Shown here piece by piece: positions 31,300 to 44,378 of a stretch of DNA of 64,000 bases. Position 1 is the first letter of the stretch. Each line of letters begins with the position of its first letter. This DNA is from Iris pallida (taxonomy: Eukaryota > Streptophyta > Magnoliopsida > Asparagales > Iridaceae), in the NCBI GenBank assembly GCA_029216955.1, contig JANAVB010003400.1, forward strand, positions 12,980,625 to 13,044,624, written 5' to 3'. Position numbers and translations under genes: made by a program. The notes beneath the pieces were generated by a model, which was not told where the DNA came from, made no database searches, and saw only the letters and a list, made by a program, of their open reading frames with translations.

Positions 31300-34209
31300 T
31301 GTAACCCCCATTTTTTAATTTTAATAAAATTCCTATTTTGACCTATAAATTGTATTACCCATTAATTCTTATTATGACTACCTATTATAGTTAATTACCA
31401 TTCTTACTATTAGTTATTATTTATTTTATCAGCTATTGTATCTTATCTGAATATCTATTATTTAGAACTTGATAGAAGTAGCCTAGGCTGATAATAGGCT
31501 AAGCCCAGAATTTTTGCCCAATTAAACCAAACCTATTTTTCTTACCTCAAAGCCCAGTCCTAATTCTTAACCTAGCCTTAGCCAAACATTTTATTTCCTC
31601 TCTTTATTCTCTCCTTATAACCCATGGCCCAATACTAAAGCCCACAGAATTATTAAACTAAAACCAAGCAGCAGCTCACCTAATCCTCCTCATCTTCACT
31701 CCTCCTTCTTCCCTAGAACTCGACGCAGTCGCAAAACGATGGTAACTTCAACCGCACGCCTCCGTGGGAGCAACGACACCTCCGTCTTTCCAGAGCCTTC
31801 CGGAGTCTTCTCCACAACCGACCTATTCCGTTTCATCTCCATCGTCCAAATTCCTACCCCCATTCCCGGTGAATCTCCACCGCACAACCGTAACGACCGC
31901 CACCGACCTTATAGCTTATAAATACGATCGACCCCCTCCTTGTTCTTCACTTCCAAATTGACGGCGAAGCCCTGCTGCGTTGGTGACCCGCCCCTCATTT
32001 TCTTCTCCGATCTCCTTCTTCCTCCTCAAGCATTCCAATTCTCTCCATTAAGAAACTCGAAGCCATGGTGGACCGGTGACGAATCCGGTGTTTCTCTATC
32101 GCAGTAGCAATAGATGAGATCCTCCGGAAATGAGGCAGTGTCCGACTCTTCACCGCCTATTACCGAGTCATCATCGGCCAAGTGAACACCTGTTCGATCA
32201 GTAGACCCTCGAGGTCTTCGATAGTGCTTCACCGTGACCTGCGGTGGCGAGTGGTGATCTTGGTGACAGTCGTTGCTATCCGTTGAGCTTCGCCAAGACA
32301 CCTCCGGTGGTAGCTTGTCTCTGCAAGCATAGCCGTGTCCGTCGACAACAATTACTTGGGCGAGTAGAGTCCTCTTCTCCAAACTAGGAATTCCAGTAAG
32401 CTTTTCTATCCTAGATCGGTTGTTAAGTCTCCTTCTAGATCGATTCTTGAATTAATCTCATCATCTATGAATAGGGATCGATCCTGTGGTTGATGCCGAG
32501 CTCGCCTCTGTGATCGACTATAGAATGATCGAACCGATAAGAAATCTGTTGATCCAAATTTTCTTGAATTCTTGTCTTGAAACTTTTGAATTTGATCAAC
32601 TAGAGAATTCAATCCGATCGCTAATATATCCTTTCTTTAGCTGCATGGGAACTATTCGACGAATTGATTCAAAGAAGTAGTTTAATTTCGATTGTGTTCT
32701 CTGATTCAAATCGGACACGAAGGACATGTATACTTCTTCCAGGAACTTTGTCTTTACTCTAATTTTTTTGCATGGGCATGAGAGCAGTATCAGGTCCAAA
32801 TAGGTGTACTCTGGCATTGGTAATCAAATTGGTTCAATTATGGTGCGTGTCCACTTTGACTCATTGACACAGCACTTGTGTCTTAAGGAACAAGTCAGAA
32901 TTCAGGTATTACGAGTCCTCTGTGTATGTGTTACTGAGAGTTTTCTCTGGTGGTGAGCAGAGCCAGAGCATAAGCGTAGCCATTGAGTTCAAATATACAG
33001 TAGGGAAATGACCGTTGGGTAATTCAATATTGGATTGGTTTTGTTAACAGGATGACTTGGTCTTACTAGGAGTACAGGCTTTTCTTGGACTTGCAAACTG
33101 AAAATTGGGCCGAGCCTAATTAGCAATGTATTTTGTACAAATAATAGGTCTATTAGGCCAGAACTATGTTAAGTCTACTGTAGGGTTAGTATTAATAAGT
33201 TGGACTTTGGGGGTAAGTCGGTCCAATGGGCTGAGCCTTAGACCATGATTTGGAAATCATTGGTATGATTCATATAGAGTAAGTTCACACTTGTTTCAGT
33301 AAAGCTGTAGTAGGAGCTAATGGGCCAGATCTGGGAGTAATCAGAGATTTGTTTAAACTTCTAGGGCTAAGCTAACAGTAGGGTGATTTTATTAAGACTA
33401 ATAGGGTTGGACTAGTAGGTTGTTAGGTCCAATTAGTTATATTAGTTGATAATTAGATTGGTATTAACTAAGAATTTAGAATAATAGCTTTCCTTAATGT
33501 TAGAATTTATTCTAAGGAATATTGTGTCTTTTGACACAGATTCTCTGGATATTTTGGACTCGATCACCTACAACAATACCAGGCAAGTGCACCGATTTAA
33601 GCTCTTTACTTTGTATTTCTGTCTTGTTTCCTGTTGTCATGTTAGACACGAGATTGACACGATTGTATTGTGCTTATTGATCGTATTGGTTTCATTGATT
33701 GTCTTATGGGGATTGGGGAAATATTGTGTAGTGTGTGACCACACCCTCTTAGCTATGTTATTGTGAATAGCCTAATCGTACACCTCACGTACGATTAAGC
33801 CACACCTCATTGTAATATTATGATTTCCAGCCAATAACACATTGGATTAATATTTCAAATTTACTTTTGTATTGATTGTCTTGTTCATTGTTTCAGTTCT
33901 TGTACTATTGTTTCATATTGCAGGTTAGTCCATACATTACTTGTACATTTTAGATTACTTTGTATAGTATTTCTTGTCGGGGTTGTACTTTGCTCCTTTC
34001 CTGATTGGATACGTTGCAAGTGAGATTGATGAGGACTTCTACCCTAGCTACTATGGATCACTATAGGGGATAGCAAATGCTGGAGCAAATGTTGTTCAGG
34101 ATTAGATACTTGGATTTGGAAATAGGAATCCTTATATAGATTTATATTTTGTCTTGACAATGATGTGGTACCCATTGATGTATCTGGATGACTATTAATA
34201 ATTGCTTAG
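31300..34209 (+). repeat. E3 5' LTR, left part
   Basis: Matches 44379-45084 over the shared first 700 bases. TATA box CTTATAAATA near 31915 (also 44991 in the 3' copy). It contains a GC-richer leader at 31730-32400 without a conserved frame. E7 interrupts it at 34210; the last 250 bases are at 41604-41853. Confidence 0.85.
31915..31924 (+). promoter_or_regulatory. TATA box of E3 5' LTR
   Basis: GCTTATAAATACG follows a GACCTTATA stretch about 615 bases into the LTR. The same site in the 3' LTR copy is at 44991-45000. Confidence 0.55.
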
Positions 34210-36432
34210 TGTAATGCCCCGCTCCGCACGAGGCATTTGGTTGGCTTGTTGGATGCTATCAAGATGTTGGACCGTGACTTAAGTTGGGAATCAGGAGAAT
34301 TGAGACTGATGCAGTCTCACTTAGCTGGCTAGATGGAATAGGTATTGGAACGTGGCTCGCTGGTGGAGCTACGTATAGTGGAATTATGTGTGATCGGATC
34401 AGGAAGACTCTTTATTGCAAGTGAGTGAAACTGTCCTCCCTCCTCCTTACTCCTTCATGCTTAATAAAATAAAGTATTGAAATGCTATGAACTGTCCCTA
34501 AATGTTCCATATGTTAGTTGCTGAATAATAGAGATGCTATGTTGAGAATTATTGAAATGTACAACATATTGAACTACTGATTGAATCACACTTGAACTGC
34601 TAATGCGACTTAATGCTGAAAATGAATTGATAACGTCCCTTCGGTTAATATTGCTCAAGCAATGAATACTTGAATAATGAGATGCCTTATGAATGACAGA
34701 ATAAGAAATGAACTGGCTATGCTATCGACCCAATGAACTGAATGAAACACTAAAATCATGTACTCTCTGTATATCTGTTGCAAGAATAAGAATGCTGCCT
34801 GTCCCTTATAAGAAATGAATGAATGAATAAATGTCCCTATGAAATGAATGAATGTTACGTTCCTCTTAAGAAAGGAATGATATGAGATACGTTGCAATGA
34901 AGCAATGAATGAGAAATGATGAAGCTGGGATCGTTGAGATCACCAAATGAAATGATGGTAATGATGAGATGAATAAGTCATTGAATATGACTAATGATGC
35001 ACTGTTGCCTTTACTTCTTTAATATATTTTACCATGCGATTATGTTCACAATCGAGTCGGACACGCATTCGCATGGTCATGGACAACTTGTATACAAGAT
35101 TTGAGTAATAATTTCCTCGAACGGTTCCTAGGGCCCTGGGGACCGATTCGGCCTAGGAGGAAATAATGATGAGTGCTATAGGAGCACGGATAAGGCGGGG
35201 TGGCATAGAGGCTCGCCACCTACTATGCTGACCGTATTATCTTGAAATGAAATGAAATGAAAATAGTCCATATGGTTTAACAACACCAGTGACCATGTAG
35301 TCGGAATGCATGCTAATGAATGTTTTGTGCAGGCAGAGTAAGTATATCGGATAACCTGTATTTGATGCAGGTACGAGAAGTCGACTATCGGTAAGAAATT
35401 CACATAATTGTGATATTGTATAAGTTGGTTTAACTTGCCTGCTTAACATGTTCCATTCAGTATGCTAGATAGATGCCTTACTATAAATAGTGCTCAAACA
35501 TAACATCCATGCTGAGTGATACTTGAAGTGAGAATTGTCATAACATGTTTAAAATGTTAATGTTAACAATGCCTCAATGATGCCTTTGCATGATAACACT
35601 AAGAATGCTATAATGATATGTCCACATGAATATTGCTAAGAATATGTTTACATGCTTCACCATGATTATTGCCCATGAACTGTAAACTGATGCTAGGCCC
35701 CAAATAGAAAGATCATTCTATTAAATATTTGCTAAAATTGACCAGTTAGTGTTGGTTTAGGCGAGTGGGTTGGATTCTGCTCGCCAATACATAGATGATG
35801 TGCTGACCCACGTTTTGTGGGCAGGTGCTCGTGCTTGGAATGTTCTACACACGAAGATTGGCTTGATTGGTCCCGCGGCATCGAAGATTTGTTGGGCATA
35901 GAGAAGCTCTCCTTGTACAAGATGATGTCTTCTGTTTATAAAGGGCATAATGTATGGAACATTGTAATCAGTTGTACCAGCGAGATTGTAAGCCAAGTCA
36001 GTATATCGAGTTGTAATCCAATGTATCCAAGTATCAAATGTAAACTTTATAGCATTGCTTAGTTGGCTTCCAATGTAAAGTGAGATTGGTTGTAAGCATT
36101 GTACTTCAATACAAGTCTTGTACTTTTCTTCAATTATCAATATAGAGAATATAGTTCTATATGTCCCTGTGTGGCTTCAAGTTGTTCTTTTATCTCCGCT
36201 GCTATAAAGAAGTAATGTACTTCTACTCAATGAGAAACGTTGTCCTCATATACTTCAATTTATCTGCTTCTGCCGCTGCGATGTGTTCTTATTTGAAGAA
36301 AATCATTTATGTACCATCTTTGCCTTGTACAAATGTAATACCAGACTTGTACGGCATCACGCCCAAGCGAGGACGATCGATTCCAAGAGATAAAGTATGT
36401 GAATAAATGACTCTGTGAATCGGGGCGTGACA
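34210..36432 (+). repeat. E7 5' LTR
   Basis: Begins TGTAATGCCCCGCTCCGCAC and ends GAATCGGGGCGTGACA. TATA box CTATAAATAG at 35481-35490. It is rich in GAATGAATGA-type direct repeats near 34650-34920. Long minus frames here are not coding-like. Confidence 0.93.
35481..35490 (+). promoter_or_regulatory. TATA box of E7 5' LTR
   Basis: CTATAAATAG follows GATGCCTTA. The same site is at 40647-40656 in the 3' LTR. Confidence 0.6.
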
Positions 36433-36435
36433 AAT

Positions 36436-36447
36436 TGGTATCAAAGC
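36436..36447 (+). promoter_or_regulatory. E7 primer-binding site (initiator-Met tRNA-like)
   Basis: TGGTATCAAAGC begins three bases after the LTR and differs at one position from the standard plant site TGGTATCAGAGC. This is a different primer class from E2, E3, E4 and E5. Confidence 0.8.
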
Positions 36448-39376
36448 ACGGCTTTACGTCCTTGGTCTCTTCTTTGATCCGTTTCAAATCAAAGTTGCAT
36501 CGACGATTAACCAAAGTTGCTTCCGCGATCACTCAACATTGCTTCCGCGATTAAGTCAAAGATTGCTTCCGCGATTATGCTGTTGTTATTCTGTAATCAT
36601 CCTATGTTGTTCGTGTTTGAAAGTTCGTTGACCCTCTTGGCTACTCACTGGATGTTCCATACAATAAGTCTATATACATTGTGATGCCCCTGAATGAATA
36701 ATTATTGTTGGTTTGGACACAAATAACCCAACAATGACTCGATGCCATAGTATGCTATACTGTGAATGCTGTTTGGAATGTGGAAATAAAGAAAAGTGGC
36801 TATGTATGTTGCAACAAGTTGAGAATTGCATGTGATGTTGGAAAAGAATTGGGAATGAAATAATTGATAGATGAGTTTGACATAACTGGTGAGTTGACTC
36901 AGGGGTGATGGATAGTACTTTTGAGACCCTAAGAATGTTGGCTTGGGATATTGAGACCCCGAGATGTTGGTTAAGTATTGTGATCATTATAGATCATGAA
37001 TGTCCGGAATAGATTGAGTTGGTATTGTTTAAGGATGGCTTCGTTTCTGAGTGGTATATTGCCTCTACCACCTCAGAATGAGATGTATGTTGACCCTTTC
37101 CATAGGATAGCAAGGAGACTATCTGTGAGTACTGGGTAGCGCCGAGACTTAGCTGGAAGTCATGTATTGTGGCTAGATGACTCGAGTGTCCCTTGACGGT
37201 GATGTTATATTGAGTAGCGAGATTGTTAGAAATTATAACTGGTGGCTTGGTTAGAAATTGTTTAGTCGAGTGATGACCCAGACTAGTAAGACCGTTAGTA
37301 TGCTATGGGTAAATGGATTTGGCTAGAGAATGTTGTGGCTTAGAATATCTGAATGTTGATTTCGAATGGTTGGAAGCAAATCATATGTGGCTAATACAAA
37401 GTTGATTGCTAAGCTGAAAGTTTTGGAAAAAGTTGTCGGTGACCAAAGAAATATTAGAGATTTGTGCCTTGACCCTAAGGTGTAATAGATGTTAACCCAT
37501 CTAGATCACCAAAGGATATTTGTTGCTTATGTGCATGTATGCTCAGGAATTAAATTGTACCCGAAAAGTGATAAGTAGCAACCCTGAATATTTGTGTTGC
37601 ATAGAGGATGGTTAATTGATACATGAATTGTCAGATTGAATGGAATGAACTACTCGACCCTTGAGGTAGGGAATTTTAAGAAAGTCCGTATGAGATTTTG
37701 GCGGCTGGGAAAAGAATGAGATTTAAGAATGCCCGTAAAATAGTTTGATAATTGAGAAACGAATGAGATTGAGGAATTACAAATGTGTTGGATAATGTCG
37801 GTATATGTGACTGTTGGTTGGGATATAGATTGTTGGCTTATGATTTAGTGGTGTGACTTTGTCATATAGACCGAATAGTATGATTCCATAGTTATGTTAA
37901 GACTATCGAAATCGATGACCCTTGAATAGTTAGCCTTGGCTTATGGGCTCCTGTGTGTACAAAGGATTTGAAATAGAAATTGAATCATTAAGAATTTTAC
38001 TTGATGGATTATTAGAACGATAAAAATCGTATGTCAGATTGGAAATTGACTGTAATGTTGATAGGTCGATCTTAGTCGATCGTTGGGTAAGTCTAGAGTG
38101 AGCCTCTTTGGGAATTATTTCCTTGAGGAAGATACTAGATAGATAGACTTGACCCTAGAAACCGTGGGCTGTATGACCAATTGTTGGCATAGCCAACAAT
38201 GGCGATTAGTTATTCAGACTGAGTTAAAACCCATAGGTTTGGGTAGAGTTCCTTAGAACTGTTGGTTGCTTGTTGGCCTTAAGAATAAGAAACTAGTGTA
38301 ACCCTAGTAGCCGTCCACTCTAGGGAAGTCACCTGAACGATTAAGTTTAGCTATCAGTGTAGCTAACCTTAGAGATTGACTGAATAATAGGTGACCATTA
38401 GAGACCCATAGGATGACCTTGTGGCATTGAATGAGAGACGGTGATAATGAGTATTGACCTAAGGGAATGTATGCTTCAACTTGTGCCTTAAGAGATGTTT
38501 GACCCTTGAGGATTATATGTCGGCCATAAGTGGGAATTGCAATCGTAAGGTAAGACTTGAGTGTACCTATAGTCGGGTAGCTAAGTTAACCTTGACTGTT
38601 GCATAGAATTATACTTGACTCGGGTAATCAATAGTTGGTGACGTCGGATTAAATCTGTTATAAAAGATGAATTGCCTTGGTGAGAAATATTATTGGATTT
38701 GGGAAGGAATATGATTACATGTTGTGAACTCTTGATATGATTGGCTCTAAGTTAGACCCTTGACCGAATATTAAAAATAGTATGCTTGGATGGAGAGCTG
38801 TCCCAGATATTAAGTGTTGTGGCCTGGAAGATAGTGATTGCGGTAAAGTGAATGAAGTAATAAGTCAATTGAAAGGATGCTAAGTCGGATTTGGAAAAGA
38901 GAGTTGTATCGTGGCTGATCGAATCGCGCTATCATGAAAGTTGGCTAAAGTACATATGTTTTGGGGACGCCTAAAATATGTGTATGGATCCAGCCGAAGT
39001 GATAGGTTGCGACTGAGATAACATTATGGGAAGAATTTATTGCACTAGCACAGACTTTGGATGAAATGCATATGTTTTGGGGATGCCTAAAATGTGTGTA
39101 TGGATCCAAACGAAGTGATATGTTACGACCAAGATAGAATGCAAGGAAAATATTGGTGAATCAATGAGAAGTTGCAAGTATTTGGAAAAGAGAAAGATGG
39201 ATTGAATCATTGATGGATTAAAATGATACAGTTGTGTAGCTATTTTGAGATGACCGAGTGTGCTGAAATGAATATTGAATTGAAGCTGAATGAATAACTC
39301 GTTGTGACTAAGTGAATCTAGTAGAAGAGTTGTTTCTTTAAGTTTCGAGGACAAAACTTTTTTGAGTGGTATATTA
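36448..39376 (+). other. E7 internal region, non-coding
   Basis: About 2.9 kb with no long credible frame and no retroelement motif. Near-copies of a block containing ATATGTTTTGGGGA and TGTGTATGGATCCA occur at about 38955 and 39070. It ends with AGTTTCGAGGACAAAACTTT before the 3' LTR at 39377. Confidence 0.75.
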
Positions 39377-41598
39377 TGTAATGCCCCGCTCCGCACGAGG
39401 CATTTGGTTGGCTTGTTGGATGCTATCAAGATGTTGGACCGTGACTTAAGTTGGGAATCAGGAGAATTGAGACTGATGTAGTCTCACATAGCTGGCTAGA
39501 TGGAATGGGTATTGGAACGTGGCTCGCTGGTGGAGCTACGTATAGTGGAATTATGTGTGATCGGATCAGGAAGACTCTTTATTGCAAGTGAGTGGAACTG
39601 TCCTCCCTCTTCCTTACTCCTTCATGCTTAATAAAATAAAGTATTAAAATGCTATGAACTGTCCCTAAATGTCCCATATGTTAGTTGCTAAATAATAGAG
39701 ATGCTATGTTGATAATTATTGAAATGTACAACATATTGAACTGCTGATTGAATCACACTTGAACTGCTAATGCGACTTAATGCTGGAAATGAATTGATAA
39801 CATCCCTTCGGTTAATATTGCTCAAGCAATGAATACTTGAATAATGAGATGCCTTATGAATGACAGAATAAGAAATGAACTGGCTATGCTATCGACCCAA
39901 TGAACTGAATGAAACACTAAAATCATGTACTCTCTGTATATCTGTTGCAAGAATATGAATGCTGCCTGTCCCTTATAAGAAATGAATGAATGAATAAATG
40001 TCCCTATGAAATGAATGAATGTTACGTTCCTCTTAAGAAAGGAATGATATGAGATACGTTGCAATGAAGCAATGAATGAGAAATGATAAAGCTGGGATCG
40101 TTGAGATCACCAAATAAAATGATGGTAATGATGAGATGAATAAGTCATTGAATATGACTAATGATGCACTGTTGCCTTTACTTCTTTAATATATTTTACC
40201 ATGCGATTATGTTCACAATCGAGTCGGACACGCATTCGCATGGTCATGGACAACTTGTATACAAGGTTGGAGTAATAATTTCCTCGAACGGTTCCTAGGG
40301 CCCTGGGGACCGATTCGGCCTAGGAGGAAATAATGATGAGTGCTATGGGAGCACGGATAAGGCCGGGTAGCATAGAGGCTCGCCACCTACTATGCTGACC
40401 GTATTATCTTGAAATGAAATGAAATGAAAAGAGTCCATATGGTTTAACAACACCAGTGACCATGTAGTCGGAATGCATGTAATGAATGTTTTGTGCAGGC
40501 AGAGTAAGTATATCGGATAACCTGTATTTGATGCAGGTACGAGAAGTCGACTATCGGTAAAAAATTCATATAATTGTGATATTGTATATGTTGGTTTAAC
40601 TTGCCTGCTTAACATGTTCTATTCAGTATGCTAGAAAGATGCCTTACTATAAATAGTGCTCAAACATAACATCCATGCTAAGTGATGCTTGAAGTGAGAA
40701 TTGCCATAACATGTTTAAGATGTTAATGTTAACAATGCCTCAATGACGCCTTTGCATGATAACACCAAGAATGCTATAATAATATGTCCACATGAATATT
40801 GCTAAGAATATGTTTACATGATTCACCATGATTATTGCCCATGAACTGTAAACTGATGCTAGGCCCCAAATAGAAAGATCATTCTATTAAATGCTTGCTA
40901 AAATTGACCAGTTAGTGTTGGTTTAGGCGAGTGGGTTGGATTCTGCTCGCCAGTACATATATGATGTGCTGACCCACGTTTTGTGGGCTGGTGCTCGTGC
41001 TTGGAATGTTCTACACACGAAGATTGGCTTGATTGGTCCCGTGACATCGAAGATTTATTGGGCATACAGAAGCTCTCCTTGTACAGGATGATGTCTTCTG
41101 TTTATAAATAGCATAATGTATGGAACATTGTAATCAGTTATACCAGTGAGATTGTAAGCCAAGTCAGTATATCGAGTTGTAATCCAATGTATCCAAGTAT
41201 CAAATGTAAACTTTATAGCATTGCTTAGTTGGCTTCCAATGTAAAGTGAGATTGGTTGTAAGCATTGTACTTCAATACAAGTCTTGTACTTTTCTTCAAT
41301 TATCAATAAAAAGAATATAGTTCTATATGTCTCTGTGTGGCTTCAAGTTGTTCTTTTATCTCCGCTGCTATAAAGAAGTAATGTACTTCTACTCAATGAG
41401 AAACATTGTCCTCATATACTTCAATTTATCTACTTCTGCCGCTGCGATGTGTTCCTATTTGAAGAAAATCATTTATGTACCATTTTTGCCTTGTACAAGT
41501 GCAATACCAGACTTGTACGGCATCACGCCCAAGCGAGGACGATCGATTCCAAGAGATAAAGTATGTGAATAAATGATTCTGCGAATCGGGGCGTGACA
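39377..41598 (+). repeat. E7 3' LTR
   Basis: A 2222-bp copy of 34210-36432 with the same ends (TGTAATGCCCC, GGGGCGTGACA), followed by target copy CTTAG. Confidence 0.93.
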
Positions 41599-41603
41599 CT
41601 TAG

Positions 41604-41853
41604 GGTTGCTTTACTTTTACCGAATTTGTTTTCGGACATTTATTGTAAGGATGTACAACAAAGCATAGTGTTATCTGTGATGGTCGTGGTGATTTGTGTT
41701 CTGGGTACGATTTATAGAAGTTGTGATGAGTACGATTGAATTTTATTCACTTACTGATTTATGAGATTTAAATACAGTTTACTACGTTGTGTTTATCAAC
41801 GTAGGCTGGGCGTGTCCGACTCGTATCCGATTATTTGGGAGCGGGTCATAGCA
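41604..41853 (+). repeat. E3 5' LTR, right part
   Basis: Resumes E3 after E7 and its target copy. It ends GGGTCATAGCA just before TGTTTTTAGTGGTGGCCTGT, the primer-type block shared with E2. The end is placed by that block, since the other LTR is truncated. Confidence 0.6.
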
Positions 41854-42055
41854 TGTTTTTAGTGGTGGCCTGTACATGTCTCGTCCTAATAGTACTTAGG
41901 CCTTAGAGTACTATTAGGGAACTTGTTAGACTAAGGAAATCTCCTCACAGCATAGGCCGATGGTGTTATTGTCATAGCTATTGTTACTCACTTATCACTT
42001 AGTAGTAATCCGAGGCAACATAAAATTTGGATAATGGACTCTTTTTCATTCCAAG

Positions 42056-43215
42056 ATGGTTCATACACGGAACACCGGGACTACTGAGCCCTCTGCACCC
42101 GAGACTCTAGAGCTCCAACCGCCTTCTCCGCTCCCTCAGACGATCACCATAGATAGTACTCAGCTGACGGGGTTTTCCAGAAATTCATCGATGCTCAGAG
42201 TGATCAGGCCGCTTAGTTCAGAGCTAAAGTCGCAGATGCACTCCGATCTAGGGAGGCTCCACTAGCGAGGCAGGAGACTGCTAGAGATTTTAAGAATCTC
42301 AAGCCCTTGGATTTCTATGAGACAGAGAGGATTCTCTATATCGATGAGCAGCTAGAGAATGTCGATAGGCTACTCCAGATTGCCTACATTCCTGAGGACC
42401 TTCAGGTCGAGGCAGCCAGTTTGCAATTGTACGACATTGCCCAACCATGGTTCAGAGAGGAGCCACAGCTAGCCGCTCCACGACTTCTTTGGACAGACTT
42501 TAAGAGCCCATTCAAAGAGAAGTTCTCCTCGAAGGTCGTTCGAGACAAGCTCGAGAGCCAGTTCGAGTCACTGCAGCAGTGAAATATGACAGCGGATGAG
42601 TACACTTCAGAGTTTAGCAGACTCAGCCGCTTTGAAGAAAACAGGGTGATCACCCAACATGAGAGAGCCCGAAGGTTTAAGAAGGGACTTGCTCGAGAAA
42701 TTCGTCAGGCGGTTACCACTAGCAGGGCGACGACCTATGTAGACATTCTCAAAGTTGCCCCGGGAGTCGAGAAGGACATGGACCCGAAGATTAAGAGGGA
42801 CAGAGATGTTGGCACTAACAGCTACAAGGGTCCAATAAAATGGACCAACACTCCGACGAGGCCACCTCAGCTTCCAGCACTCCATCAGCAGTGTCATCCT
42901 CTTGTCTAAGCTCCAACATCACCAGAACATCAAAGGCAGATTCAGACTCACCATTCTTGTGTGTCCTGTAAGAGGATAAGACACCATGTTGACGAGTGCC
43001 ACAAGAGACTGGGATACTGTTTAGCTTGTGGATTTGCCACCCACCAGATGAGGGATTGCCCTACAGCCTTTACTCGCTAGGGACCAGCGCCAGGACCTCA
43101 GCAGAGTGACCCACCTCTTCAGACTCAGCAGCTGCATGAAGCACTACTGTAGGGACGGGCCTACCTTATGACAACTGAAGAAGATGAGACGATTCCAGTT
43201 CCGGATGAATACTGA
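42056..43215 (+). pseudogene. E3 gag remnant with two zinc knuckles
   Basis: Codes for a Ty3 capsid protein. ATG at 42056 (MVHTRNTG) opens a frame that shifts before 42307. The capsid core follows (ETERILYIDEQLENVDRLL; MTADEYTSEFSRLSRFE; ERARRFKKGLAREIRQAV). The nucleocapsid has two CCHC knuckles near 42960-43060 (CVSCKRIRHHVDEC and CLACGFATHQMRDC). In-frame stops lie at about 42580, 42907, 43078 and 43151. After EDETIPVPDEY the frame ends, and no protease or RT follows. The start fits the usual plant chromovirus gag. It is not functional as it stands. Confidence 0.85.
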
Positions 43216-44378
43216 AGACCGAAGGCATTTCTCGTATGGTTGGAGAAGACCATTGATCGTAACTCGCAATCCAATTCTTCATTTTAGATTTTCTCTTAGC
43301 ATCTAGAAACTTGTTTGTTTTCTGTTCGAGATTTGATTCTATAGTCTCTTGTTACTGTTTCTTTCTTAGTACCTAATAAACTTCTTGTTTAGGGGACCTA
43401 TCATCAATGACTAATATCTCTAGATAAACTATTTTGAATTCTCTGAAACACCTTTTCAATCACTATGGATAAGGTTGAAGGACTATTCGATAACCTACTA
43501 TGGCGGGGCAGTTGTGTACTGCAGCCATTTATCTGAATTATGGAGACTACGGGTTCACTGCAGCCAGCTGTGCACTGGCGAGGCATGGACTCTAAGTGGA
43601 GGTGATTTCAAATATTCATAGGCTCTTGGATATTATTGAGACTATGTCCTAGATGGATCATGTTTTGGTCCTTTGAATTGTTCCATTAATATTGTCTGGA
43701 AATGGGTAAAGTTGATAGAATATTCGGTAACCTATTATTATTGCGTCATGGAACCAACGGTTCACTACAGCCAGACGTACACTAGCGGGGCATGAATTTT
43801 CGGTAAAGTAACTTCAGATATATAAATGGTTTTCGGGTACTATAGAGACTATATCCTATTACCATATGATTATTGATTTTTCCTTGAATTACAAATCCTT
43901 GTACTTTCGTTTCAATTGATTTGGTATTATTTCTTACTTCAGTAGATTCTGTTATTTTATACCTTCTCAATAAATCGTTGACGTTCGTTTCTTTCTTGAC
44001 TTTTCTGTTTCATTGAACATCATTTGATTTTTTTTCCTATTTTATGATCATTGATTATATTTTAATCGTGCTTATGGTTTTACTTGTGTCTAAAGTTATT
44101 TGGATCGTACTCAAATGACTTTTTCATATCTAGCCGATCGTGATTATTCTTAGTCATGTCCAAAATTGGTCGTACCTAGGTGTTTTGATCATGACTATTT
44201 TGTTCAGTTGTGCCTCAATTTTGATTTTGATCATGCTTAGGTGATCATGCCAAGATAAACTTGTTCTACTAAGCCATGCCTAAATTTCGATCATGTTTTT
44301 GTCAAATCTCCGTAATTGGTTATTTTAGTCATGTCATTTAAAATTTCGAGGACAAAATTTTTCTAAAGGGGGTAGATT
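43216..44378 (+). other. E3 post-gag region, with diverged direct repeat and polypurine tract
   Basis: No gene. Two diverged copies of a roughly 230-base segment lie at 43440-43660 and 43690-43870 (shared ATTCGATAACCTA/ATTCGGTAACCTA, GGTTCACTGCAGCCAG/GGTTCACTACAGCCAG, GAGACTATGTCCTA/GAGACTATATCCTA). A stretch of GATCATG/GTCATG-type repeats follows to 44340. It ends with AAATTTCGAGGACAAAATTT and AAAGGGGGTAGA before the LTR. Confidence 0.65.

Larger units (their letters stand above)
34210..41598 (+). mobile_element. E7: coding-free LTR element in E3 5' LTR
   Basis: Flanked by CTTAG at 34205-34209 and 41599-41603. LTRs of 2223 and 2222 bases differ at roughly 2% of sites by eye. The internal region (2944 bases) has no gag or pol. 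A Met-tRNA-like primer site and the TTTCGAGGAC purine context remain, so it can in principle be moved by proteins of another element. Confidence 0.92.

Noticed and set aside
35757..36140. 127-codon minus frame in the E7 LTR
   Set aside because: Broken in the other LTR (only 83 codons at 41055-41306), and no motif.
36670..39429. Short frames inside E7, up to 130 codons
   Set aside because: No retroelement or host motif. Lengths are expected by chance in 3 kb of AT-rich DNA.
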